Of a stretch of DNA of 7,365 nt, positions 1 through 5,858 are shown piece after piece. The notes below the pieces were generated by a model that saw only the letters and a program-made list of their open reading frames with translations, had not been told where the DNA came from and ran no database searches. Position numbers and translations under genes: made by a program. Numbering within the stretch: position 1 is the first letter of the stretch; each line of letters starts with the position of its first letter. This DNA is from an uncultured Prevotellaceae bacterium (lineage in GTDB: Bacteria; Bacteroidota; Bacteroidia; Bacteroidales; Bacteroidaceae). The DNA is taken from positions 1 to 7,365 of the forward strand of contig CACYKX010000162.1 of assembly GCA_902775075.1 (NCBI GenBank), read 5' to 3'.

Positions 1-263
1 AAAGTCTCCTGGTTCATGAAGATATAGCCAGTAGAATCTTCGTAAAGATACTGATAAGGACGATGCTCAACGCGAACGTCTTCGAGCTTGAAACCAACCT
101 GGAAAGTACGATCAAGTACACGGCCATCGGCAACGTTCTTAAGCTTAGTGTTCATTACGGTGTTACCCTTACCTGGTTTACGGTGCTGGAAGTCGATGCA
201 TTTCCAGATGCCACCATCCATACGGATACATGTTCCGATTTTAATTTCCTGTGAATTAATCAT
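1..263 (-). CDS. efp: Elongation factor P (EF-P), N-terminal part, cut by window edge
   Basis: EF-P binds the ribosome next to the P-site tRNA and relieves stalling at runs of proline codons. The reverse strand encodes 87 residues starting MINSQEIKIGTCIRMDGGIW, which matches the KOW-like first domain of EF-P. The loop that reaches the peptidyl-transferase centre reads HRKPGKGN at residues 27-34, so the tip residue is Lys32. It is therefore a lysine-type EF-P, not the arginine type modified by EarP. The second domain begins at about residue 62 (KLEDVRVEHRPYQYLY), and the reading frame is open at position 1. A full protein would be about 188 residues, so roughly half is missing. The start is the ATG at 261-263. 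It is the family's usual start and lies about 80 bases downstream of a strong promoter. The gene is divergent from rpmH and is probably expressed as its own unit. No epm-type modification gene is in this window. Confidence 0.95.
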   Translation of the reverse strand, partial: MINSQEIKIGTCIRMDGGIWKCIDFQHRKPGKGNTVMNTKLKNVADGRVLDRTFQVGFKLEDVRVEHRPYQYLYEDSTGYIFMNQET

Positions 264-341
264 TTTGTTTATCTTGATTTTAAATTTATTCTTCTTTGCT
301 AAAATGCAACATAAAAACGGGTTATGTCACTTTTGCGGGTG

Positions 342-372
342 CAAAGTTACTGCAAAATTGCCAAAAATCAAA
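342..372 (-). promoter_or_regulatory. Predicted Bacteroidetes-type promoter for efp
   Basis: On the minus strand there is TTTG (372-369), exactly 19 bases, then TAACTTTG (349-342). This fits the Bacteroidetes primary-sigma pattern of TTTG near -33 and TAnnTTTG near -7. The bases just downstream read CACCCGC, a common continuation after this box in the group. The predicted transcript start is near 335-338, leaving an untranslated leader of about 75 bases before the efp ATG. The leader contains a possible 6-bp hairpin (309-314 with 322-327). No transcript data are available here. Confidence 0.75.
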
Positions 373-421
373 GAGATTATCGAAAAAAACACTAATAATT
401 AAGCTAAAAACTCGCAAAAAC

Positions 422-452
422 TTTGTTATTTCGAAAATTATCCGTAATTTTG
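422..452 (+). promoter_or_regulatory. Predicted Bacteroidetes-type promoter for rpmH
   Basis: TTTG at 422-425 is followed by exactly 19 bases and TAATTTTG at 445-452, a full match to the TTTG-N19-TAnnTTTG pattern. Transcription should begin near 456-460, giving a leader of about 70 bases before the rpmH ATG. The sequence between this promoter and the divergent efp promoter (373-421) is very A/T rich with A-tracts, and could act as a shared upstream activating element. That last point is inference. Confidence 0.78.
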
Positions 453-528
453 CAGCCTGTAAACCGCAAAAGTGGCTCTTGTCATCACTTAGGGTAAATC
501 GAATAATAACAATAAATAATATAAGAAA

Positions 529-684
529 ATGAAAAGAACATTTCAGCCTCACAATCGTCGTCGCGTGAACAAGCATGGTTTCCGTGAGCGTATGGCAACA
601 AAGAATGGCCGTCGTGTTTTGGCATCTCGTCGTGCACATGGTCGTAAGAAATTAACAGTTTCTGACGAGAACCACGGTAAGTAA
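529..684 (+). CDS. rpmH: 50S ribosomal protein L34
   Basis: L34 is a small basic protein of the large ribosomal subunit. The 51-residue product begins [20 protein letters not shown] and continues with [15 protein letters not shown], the near-universal L34 signature. It is rich in Arg and Lys throughout. Most bacterial L34 proteins are 44-46 residues. The extra tail here ([12 protein letters not shown]) is the form usual in Bacteroidetes. The ATG at 529 is the only sensible start and sits in an A-rich stretch (ATAAGAAA) with no strong Shine-Dalgarno sequence. A promoter lies at 422-452, and two hairpins including a terminator follow at 693-752, so the gene appears to be a single-gene transcript. 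Unlike in many bacteria, rnpA does not follow it and nothing of the dnaA/oriC region is nearby. Confidence 0.97.
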   Translation: MKRTFQPHNRRRVNKHGFRERMATKNGRRVLASRRAHGRKKLTVSDENHGK

Positions 685-692
685 TTATTGTG

Positions 693-719
693 TAGTTCCG
701 TCGTCGGATAAAGGAACTA
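693..719 (+). other. Hairpin in rpmH 3' untranslated region
   Basis: TAGTTCC (693-699) and GGAACTA (713-719) form a perfect 7-bp inverted repeat around a 13-base loop. It begins 8 bases after the rpmH stop codon and ends just before the stem of the terminator hairpin, so the two stems would stack in tandem. There is no T-run after it, so it is not itself a terminator. A role in stabilising or processing the 3' end is only inference. Confidence 0.45.
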
Positions 720-755
720 GAAGCAGCAAGGAGTATTCTTTGCTGCTTTTTGTTT
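719..755 (+). terminator. Rho-independent terminator after rpmH
   Basis: AAGCAGCAA (721-729) pairs with TTGCTGCTT (740-748). The stem can be lengthened by weaker pairs on both sides (719-720 with 749-750, and 730-732 with 737-739). The stem is followed by a T-rich stretch (747-751, then TTT and a further T-rich run to 767). It separates rpmH from the following operon. The -33 box of the next promoter sits inside the T-rich tail, so the junction is very compact. Confidence 0.85.
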
Positions 756-764
756 GCTTTTTAT

Positions 765-795
765 TTTGTATTTTACCCGATTTGCACTATCTTTG
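765..795 (+). promoter_or_regulatory. Predicted promoter for the PASTA-rluD-ddl-acyltransferase operon
   Basis: TTTG at 765-768, exactly 19 bases, then TATCTTTG at 788-795 is a full match to the Bacteroidetes TTTG-N19-TAnnTTTG pattern. Transcription should start near 799-802, leaving a leader of only about 13-16 bases. The leader contains AAAAGGA (805-811), a better than usual Shine-Dalgarno-like sequence for this phylum, ahead of the ATG at 815. The -7 box lies within an inverted repeat (781-801). No other TAnnTTTG box was found just ahead of rluD, ddl or the acyltransferase gene, so this promoter probably drives all four. Confidence 0.78.
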
Positions 796-801
796 TGCAA
801 A
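781..801. repeat. Inverted repeat TTTGCAC-N7-GTGCAAA over the operon promoter
   Basis: Two perfect 7-base arms (781-787 and 795-801) flank seven bases (788-794) that, together with G795, make up the TATCTTTG -7 box. The symmetry centre is position 791. A dimeric repressor bound here would cover the promoter. However, TTTGCA is common after -7 boxes in this group, so the symmetry may be accidental. Confidence 0.4.
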
Positions 802-814
802 AATAAAAGGATAG

Positions 815-1519
815 ATGACGTCATCGGAATTTATAAGTAAGTTTAAAAGCAAGTATCTATGGGGTAACCTGGCTGCTATGACTATGGTCGTTGTACTGCT
901 TTGTACGGCCGTGAAGTATGGTATTGACATCTATACGCATCATGGAGAAGCTATCCCTATACCTAATATATTACACAAGTCGTATGCTGATGCTGAGCAT
1001 ATCCTGGATGATGCCGATCTGAAGATGGTTGTCACCGATACAGGTTATGTCAAGAATTTGCCGCCTGATTGCATTCTGGAACAGTCGCCAGCTCCTGGCG
1101 TTAAGGTGAAGGCGGGTCATGTGATTTATGTCACCATCAACTCAGACCATTCGCCTACGATTACTATTCCTGACGTTATCGACAACAGTTCTTTGCGCGA
1201 GGCTATCGCAAAACTCTCTGCGATGGGATTCAAGTTGGGGCCACCTCAATATATTCCGGGTGAGGCCGATTGGGTATATGGCATTCTAGTTCGTGGCAAG
1301 CATGTCGTAGCCGGTGATAAGGTATCGGTAGAAGAGACTCTGATTATTCAGGTGGGAAATGGACAACGTTCAGCTTCTGACTCAGTGGATTATATCGATC
1401 CAGCTTCTCCTATAAACGAGGAAAACTCCGGTGACTTGGATGACTTCGAAGAGGTAACGGGTCCGGAATCTGAATCAGAGAGTCGTTCTTCGCATAATCA
1501 AGAAGATGTATTAGAATAA
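815..1519 (+). CDS. Membrane-anchored PASTA-domain protein
   Basis: The 234-residue product has a short basic N-terminus (residues 1-14) and one strongly hydrophobic segment at about 17-36 (GNLAAMTMVVVLLC and onward). The rest is predicted to lie in the periplasm. Two PASTA domains follow. The first (about 47-110) is typical, with IPIPNIL at its start and the conserved ILEQSPAPG turn (87-95). The second (about 115-181) begins ITIPDV but has lost the QSPxPG turn, reading RGKHVVAGDKV instead. The last 45 or so residues are acidic, Ser-rich and probably disordered. PASTA domains bind peptidoglycan fragments in other bacteria and are usually attached to Ser/Thr kinases or penicillin-binding proteins. 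Here there is no kinase or transpeptidase domain. Co-transcription with ddl supports an envelope role, but the exact function is unknown. The start is supported by AAAAGGA just upstream. The stop overlaps the next start by one base (TAATG). Confidence 0.85.
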   Translation: MTSSEFISKFKSKYLWGNLAAMTMVVVLLCTAVKYGIDIYTHHGEAIPIPNILHKSYADAEHILDDADLKMVVTDTGYVKNLPPDCILEQSPAPGVKVKAGHVIYVTINSDHSPTITIPDVIDNSSLREAIAKLSAMGFKLGPPQYIPGEADWVYGILVRGKHVVAGDKVSVEETLIIQVGNGQRSASDSVDYIDPASPINEENSGDLDDFEEVTGPESESESRSSHNQEDVLE

Positions 1520-2586
1520 TGTTAGAGGAAAAATTAAATCAAGATATTTTGGATGATGACGATGAACAGCAGCTCTATGAGCACTGGAAGATTGTCGTTG
1601 ACGCAGGGCAAGCACCTGTACGTATAGACAAGTTTTTGGCCGAAAAAAATCCTTATCAGAGTCGTAACCGCATACAGAATGCGGCTGATGCAGGTTTTAT
1701 CCATGTGAACGGAAAACCGGTGAAGAGTAATTATAAGGTACGTCCGGAGGATGAAATCACATTGATGCTCGATCGACCAAAGCATGACACGAGTATCGTG
1801 GCAGAGGACATCCCATTGAATGTTGTCTATGAAGATGATGATGTCATGGTTGTCAACAAAGAAGCCGGTATGGTGGTGCATCCTGGAGCAGGTAATTTTA
1901 CCGGTACCCTGATCAATGCCATTGCCTATTATCTGAGAGATTTAAAAACCTTTGATGCCAATAATCCAGAAGTTGGACTTGTGCATCGTATAGATAAAGA
2001 TACGAGTGGACTGCTTGTGGTGGCAAAGACACCGGAAGCCAAGACATCGTTGGGAAAACAATTTTTCAATAAGACGACTCATCGTAGTTACAATGCCTTG
2101 GTGTGGGGCAACATGGTAGAAGATGAGGGAAGAATAGAAGGAAATATCGCCCGCGACCCCAAGAACCGATTGCGCATGAAAGTCTTTTCTCCAGAAAGTG
2201 GTATCGGAAAGTCAGCCGTCACGCATTATCGTGTTATCGAGCGATTCGGTTATGTGACACTCATCGAGTGTATCTTGGAAACGGGACGCACGCATCAGAT
2301 TCGTGCCCACATGAAGCATATCGGTCATCCGCTCTTTGCCGATGAAACGTATGGAGGTATGGAAATACTGAGAGGTCAGCGCAGTAGTGCGTATAAGGCT
2401 TTCATCCAGAACTGTTTTAAGCTCTGTCCCCGTCAGGCGCTTCATGCCAAGACGTTAGGATTTGTACATCCATGCACGGGCAAGCAGATGGATTTCACCA
2501 GTGAATGGCCTGCAGATTTTGCAGCGTTGATAGAGAAGTGGCGTGGTTTTATCAAGGGCACCACGTTGGACACATTTGAAAGTTAA
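1519..2586 (+). CDS. rluD: RluD-type 23S rRNA pseudouridine synthase (RluA family)
   Basis: Enzymes of this family convert specific uridines in RNA to pseudouridine; RluD acts on helix 69 of 23S rRNA. The 355-residue protein has an acidic N-terminal lead (1-20) and an S4 RNA-binding domain at about 32-90 (RIDKFLAE, then FIHVNGKPVKSNYKV). The catalytic domain spans about 100-340. The signature GLVHRIDKDTSGLLV is at 153-167, with catalytic Asp159 inside HRID. ETGRTHQIRAHMKHIGHPL at 254-272 is the second family block. An S4 domain plus this architecture fits RluD better than RluA, but the exact target uridines cannot be read from sequence. The ATG at 1519 overlaps the previous stop codon, which suggests translational coupling, and no other in-frame ATG occurs near the N-terminus. 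It lies inside a mainly envelope-related operon. Confidence 0.87.
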   Translation: MLEEKLNQDILDDDDEQQLYEHWKIVVDAGQAPVRIDKFLAEKNPYQSRNRIQNAADAGFIHVNGKPVKSNYKVRPEDEITLMLDRPKHDTSIVAEDIPLNVVYEDDDVMVVNKEAGMVVHPGAGNFTGTLINAIAYYLRDLKTFDANNPEVGLVHRIDKDTSGLLVVAKTPEAKTSLGKQFFNKTTHRSYNALVWGNMVEDEGRIEGNIARDPKNRLRMKVFSPESGIGKSAVTHYRVIERFGYVTLIECILETGRTHQIRAHMKHIGHPLFADETYGGMEILRGQRSSAYKAFIQNCFKLCPRQALHAKTLGFVHPCTGKQMDFTSEWPADFAALIEKWRGFIKGTTLDTFES

Positions 2587-2603
2587 ATATATTATATATA
2601 ACA

Positions 2604-3596
2604 ATGGAAACAAAAAGAAATATTGCCATCGTTTGTGGTGGCGATTCTTCAGAGCACGATGTTTCTCTGCGCTCTGGTCAGGGACTATACTCTTTCTTTG
2701 ATAAAGAGCGTTACAATGTTTATTTGGTAGATGTAAAAGGTACCGATTGGCATGTCAATCTTGATAATGGTGATATTGCAGAAATCGAAAAGAATGATTT
2801 CTCGTTCAAGTTGAATGGTAAATCAGTATTCTTTGATTATGCATATATTACAATCCATGGACAGCCAGGAGAGAATGGCGTAATGCAAGGTTACTTTGAT
2901 TTGATACATTTGCCATATTCAACAAGTGGCGTTCTGGTTGAGGCTATGACCTTCGATAAGTTCGTTCTCAATAATTATCTTCGCGGTTTTGGTGTCAAGG
3001 TAGCAGATAGCATACTATTGCGTCGCGGTGAAGACTACGATCCAGAGGCTATAGAAAAGCGTCTCGGTATGCCTTGCTTTGTGAAACCAGCTGCCGATGG
3101 TTCTAGTTTTGGTGTGAGCAAGGTAAAGAATGCCGATCAGTTGGCCCCAGCTCTTCGTGTAGCATTCATGGAGAGCGACGAGGTGATGATCGAAGGTTTC
3201 TTGGATGGAACGGAGATATCTCAGGGCATCTATAAAACAGCCGATAAGACTGTGGTTTTGCCAGCTACGGAAGTCGTTACCGAGAATGAGTTCTTTGATT
3301 ATGATGCAAAATACAATGGACAGGTGAAGGAGATTACTCCAGCTCGCTTGAATCCTGATACGGCAGCAAAGGTGGCTGAGCAGACCAGCAAGATTTATGA
3401 TATTCTCCATGCCAATGGTATCATCCGTATTGATTATATTATCTCTAAAGACAAGGAGGGTAATGATGTTATCAATATGCTGGAAATCAATACCACCCCA
3501 GGTATGACCGCTACAAGTTTCATTCCTCAGCAGGTTCGTGCTGCAGGTCTTGATATCAAGGAAGTGTTAAGTGATATTGTAGAAAACCAATTCTAA
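2604..3596 (+). CDS. ddl: D-alanine--D-alanine ligase
   Basis: Ddl joins two D-alanines using ATP in the cytoplasm, making the dipeptide added to UDP-MurNAc-tripeptide by MurF. The 330-residue length is normal. Visible motifs are GGDSSEHDVS (12-21), HGQPGENG (85-92; many Ddl proteins have GEDG), the ATP-grasp lysine block FVKPAADGSSFGV (159-171) and EGFLDGTEIS (197-206). The omega-loop motif DYDAKY (232-237) places a tyrosine after the lysine, as in D-Ala-D-Ala-forming enzymes and not D-lactate-type ligases. The metal site reads RIDY (275-278) and EINTTPGMT (294-302), so Asp277, Glu294 and Asn296 are the expected Mg ligands. There is a 17-base A/T-rich gap after rluD and 6 bases before the next gene, and no separate promoter is apparent. 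Confidence 0.97.
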   Translation: METKRNIAIVCGGDSSEHDVSLRSGQGLYSFFDKERYNVYLVDVKGTDWHVNLDNGDIAEIEKNDFSFKLNGKSVFFDYAYITIHGQPGENGVMQGYFDLIHLPYSTSGVLVEAMTFDKFVLNNYLRGFGVKVADSILLRRGEDYDPEAIEKRLGMPCFVKPAADGSSFGVSKVKNADQLAPALRVAFMESDEVMIEGFLDGTEISQGIYKTADKTVVLPATEVVTENEFFDYDAKYNGQVKEITPARLNPDTAAKVAEQTSKIYDILHANGIIRIDYIISKDKEGNDVINMLEINTTPGMTATSFIPQQVRAAGLDIKEVLSDIVENQF

Positions 3597-3602
3597 AGGC
3601 TT

Positions 3603-4751
3603 ATGAAAGTACCAGAAGAATTCGATGAGATTCGTCCTTGGGAACCGGAAGATCTTCCTGAGGTATATGAACGCTTATTGAAAAATGAGCAGTTCAAGCA
3701 AGTGGTGAATTATCTGTATCCGCAAGTACCTTTCGAAGCTATTGCTCAGAAACTCCGTTCTTGCAAGACCAATATGGAATTCCAGTTGGCTTTCTCTTAT
3801 GAGTTTGTCGGCAATTTGATGGATAAGGCTGCCCGCGGTTATGAGTTGGATGCCACTTCGCTCGATCATTCACGTAATTATACTTTTATCAGTAACCATC
3901 GTGATATCGTTCTTGATTCGGCTATTCTGGACAAATTGCTTGTAGATGATAAGTTTACTACAACTTGTGAAATAGCTATTGGTGACAATCTGTTGTCGCT
4001 GCCTTGGGTAAAGGATTTGGTTCGTGTGAACAAAGCATTTATTGTTCAGCGAGGACTGCCGATGCGCCAGATGCTGATGGCAAGTAAGCGCCTTTCTGAG
4101 TATATGCATTTCTCTATCAACGAGAAGAAGGAGAATATTTGGATAGCTCAGCGTGAGGGGCGTGCGAAAGATAGCGATGATCGTACCCAGGAGGCTATTC
4201 TCAAGATGATGACGATGGGCGGAAAGGGTAGTGTTATCGATCGTCTCATTGATTTGCATCTGGTACCTCTTTCTATTTCTTATGAATATGACCCTTGCGA
4301 TTTCTTGAAGGCTCGCGAATTTCAGTTGAAACGTGACGTGGAAGGATGGAAGAAGGGACCTACTGATGATATTGTCAGTATGCAGACGGGTATCTTGGGC
4401 TTTAAGGGACATGTGCATTATCATGCTGCCGCATGTCTTGATGATTTCTTGAGAAGTCTTGACCCGGAAATGCCAAAGACAGACCTGTATCGTGTAGTAG
4501 CTGAACATATCGATTATGAAATACATTCGAATTATCGTTTGTATCCAGGTAATTATGTAGCCCTTGATGAACTGAATGGTAATTCTCAGTATACTTCAGA
4601 GTATACGGCAGAACAGAAGAAACTGTTTGACGGTTATATAGACGGTCAGTTGGCTAAGATTGACATTGAGAACAAAGATACAGACTTCCTTCGTAAGAGT
4701 ATGCTTGCGATGTATGCAAATCCTGTTCGTAACTATTTGGCAACGAAATAA
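3603..4751 (+). CDS. Glycerol-phosphate-type acyltransferase (PlsB/PlsC superfamily)
   Basis: This family transfers acyl chains to glycerol-3-phosphate or its 1-acyl form in phospholipid synthesis. The 382-residue product shows the four acyltransferase blocks in order. Block I is ISNHRDIVLD (96-105). Block II is around KAFIVQRG (144-151). Block III is IWIAQREGR (180-187 region, with Glu185-Gly186-Arg187). Block IV is LVPLSISYEYDP (220-231), whose PxxIxYE form resembles PlsB-type enzymes. In block I the His99 to Asp105 spacing is HX5D, one residue longer than the usual HX4D. I see no clear membrane-spanning segment, so it is probably peripheral. The N-terminal 90 and C-terminal 150 residues are not recognised. 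The start follows AAAGG (3595-3599), which overlaps the ddl stop codon, and the gene is last in the operon. Whether the substrate is glycerol-3-phosphate, lysophosphatidate or another lipid is not decided by the sequence. Confidence 0.78.
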   Translation: MKVPEEFDEIRPWEPEDLPEVYERLLKNEQFKQVVNYLYPQVPFEAIAQKLRSCKTNMEFQLAFSYEFVGNLMDKAARGYELDATSLDHSRNYTFISNHRDIVLDSAILDKLLVDDKFTTTCEIAIGDNLLSLPWVKDLVRVNKAFIVQRGLPMRQMLMASKRLSEYMHFSINEKKENIWIAQREGRAKDSDDRTQEAILKMMTMGGKGSVIDRLIDLHLVPLSISYEYDPCDFLKAREFQLKRDVEGWKKGPTDDIVSMQTGILGFKGHVHYHAAACLDDFLRSLDPEMPKTDLYRVVAEHIDYEIHSNYRLYPGNYVALDELNGNSQYTSEYTAEQKKLFDGYIDGQLAKIDIENKDTDFLRKSMLAMYANPVRNYLATK

Positions 4752-4782
4752 TCGTTTCGATAATATATCGGGCACTATATAT

Positions 4783-4818
4783 AATAAGGTGACTAAGCTA
4801 TAGCTTAATCACCTTATT
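4783..4818. terminator. Bidirectional terminator between convergent operons
   Basis: A 36-base palindrome is centred at 4800/4801. The arms AATAAGGTGA (4783-4792) and TCACCTTATT (4809-4818) pair perfectly. A single C/A mismatch (4793/4808) follows, then the perfect inner palindrome TAAGCT-AT-AGCTTA (4794-4807). It would fold equally on both strands. The plus strand continues TTTCTTATTAG, and the minus strand continues into an A/T-rich ATATATAG, so both U-tracts are modest. Its position between the acyltransferase stop and the argF' stop fits shared termination. Confidence 0.8.
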
Positions 4819-4835
4819 TCTTATTAGTAATATGT

Positions 4836-4871
4836 CATGAATGGATTAAATCAAGATATATCGCATTCATG
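4836..4871. repeat. Compound inverted repeat in convergent spacer
   Basis: CATGAATG (4836-4843) and CATTCATG (4864-4871) are perfect 8-base inverted arms separated by 20 bases. Inside the spacer are two smaller palindromes, GATTaAATC (4844-4852) and GATATATC (4855-4862). The element lies 13 bases beyond the argF' stop codon, on the argF' side of the bidirectional terminator, so it would be transcribed in the argF' 3' untranslated region. It has no T-run in either direction and is not an obvious terminator. Its function is unknown. Confidence 0.5.
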
Positions 4872-4884
4872 TTAAATCTAATGA

Positions 4885-5847
4885 TTAGAGACTTTCGAGC
4901 ATCCGTTTGATGACAACTTCTGCTGAAATCTCACGATTGGCAGCTTCTGGAATTACCAGACTATGATCGCTTTCTATGACATCGTCAGTAACGATCAGTC
5001 CACGGCGTACAGGCAAGCAATGTAAGAAGTAACCATTGTTGGTCCATGACATATGCTCAGTGTCAATAGTCCAACTCATATCTTTACTGAGGATCTTTCC
5101 ATAGTCATCCTTATTGACAACACCAGGGCAACTCCAATTCTTTGCATATACGAAATCTGCGCCTTCCAAGGCCTTCTTTTGGTCGTATTCTACAGTTGCA
5201 TCACCTACAAACTTTGGATCGAGTTCATAGCCATGAGGATGTGTGATAACGAAATCGACATCCGCAGCGTTCATCCATTGTGCAAAGGAATTAGGTACTG
5301 CTTGTGGCAAAGCTCTACAGTGAGGTGCCCAACTCATCACAACCTTAGGTCGCTTAGTTTGTTTATGTTCCTCGATGGTGATAAGGTCTGCAAAAGCCTG
5401 TAGCGGGTGTACTGTGGCTGTTTCCATGGCAAAAACGGGACGACCGCTATATTTGACGAATTGATTGACGATAGTCTCGGCATAATCATATTCACGATCG
5501 GTTAAACCAGCGAAACTTCTTACACCGATAAGGTCACAGAAACTACCCATGACAGGGATTGCCTCTAAGAGGTGCTCGCTCTTGTCGCCATCCATGATGA
5601 CACCACGCTCGGTTTCCAGTTTCCAAGCACCAGCGTTAACGTCAAGTACAATGACGTTCATGCCTAGATTCATAGCAGCCTTCTGTGTGCTTAGGCGTGT
5701 ACGCAAGCTATTATTAAAGAATATCATCAACAAGGTCTTGTTCTTGCCAAGATCTTGATATGCAAAACGATTTTTCTTCACTTCCTGTGCTTCGGCGAGA
5801 GCTGTAGTCAAGTCGCCGAGGTCTTCTACGTTAAAGAATGTCTTCAT
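4885..5847 (-). CDS. argF': N-succinylornithine carbamoyltransferase (SOTCase)
   Basis: This enzyme carbamoylates N-succinylornithine to N-succinylcitrulline in the Bacteroides-type arginine pathway, replacing ordinary ornithine carbamoyltransferase. The 320-residue product starts MKTFFNVEDLGDL. It carries the carbamoyl-phosphate loop as NNSLRTR (45-51), where classical enzymes have STRTR. HPLQAFADL (147-155) and HCLPVRR (276-282) are the other family blocks. In the characterised homologues, Pro90 of the Bacteroides fragilis enzyme versus Glu92 of the Xanthomonas enzyme decides succinyl versus acetyl substrates. The aligned residue here is Ser90, within DGDKSEHLLEAIPVMG, which by published mutants should favour the succinyl substrate. 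The ATG at 5845-5847 is chosen because the frame upstream only runs into proA coding sequence. The gene lies 11 bases after proA, is last in its operon, and has no Shine-Dalgarno sequence at a normal distance. Confidence 0.94.
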   Translation of the reverse strand: MKTFFNVEDLGDLTTALAEAQEVKKNRFAYQDLGKNKTLLMIFFNNSLRTRLSTQKAAMNLGMNVIVLDVNAGAWKLETERGVIMDGDKSEHLLEAIPVMGSFCDLIGVRSFAGLTDREYDYAETIVNQFVKYSGRPVFAMETATVHPLQAFADLITIEEHKQTKRPKVVMSWAPHCRALPQAVPNSFAQWMNAADVDFVITHPHGYELDPKFVGDATVEYDQKKALEGADFVYAKNWSCPGVVNKDDYGKILSKDMSWTIDTEHMSWTNNGYFLHCLPVRRGLIVTDDVIESDHSLVIPEAANREISAEVVIKRMLESL

Positions 5848-5858
5848 ACGATTATTAT

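Noticed and set aside
63..532. Short plus-strand open frames opposite efp and in the spacer
   Set aside because: The first two are largely reverse-strand shadows of efp, the third is A/T-rich spacer sequence, and none has a motif.
322..639. 105-codon minus-strand open frame across the efp/rpmH promoter region and rpmH
   Set aside because: It is antisense to L34 and covers both predicted promoters. Its composition is that of A/T-rich noncoding DNA plus reversed rpmH.
2587..2603. A/T-rich gap before ddl (TATATTATATATAAC) as a possible separate promoter
   Set aside because: No TAnnTTTG box with a TTTG or TTG 19-21 bases upstream is present, and the spacing fits simple operon continuation.
2858..2881. 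HGQPGENG in Ddl, with Asn where many ligases have Asp (GEDG)
   Set aside because: I believe this is the normal form in Bacteroidetes Ddl. All metal and ATP residues are intact, so it is not evidence of altered function.
3870..4526. 218-codon open frame on the minus strand
   Set aside because: It lies wholly antisense to the acyltransferase gene, its product is low-quality (rich in Ile, His, Leu and Ser, no motif), and it has no promoter or neighbour supporting it.
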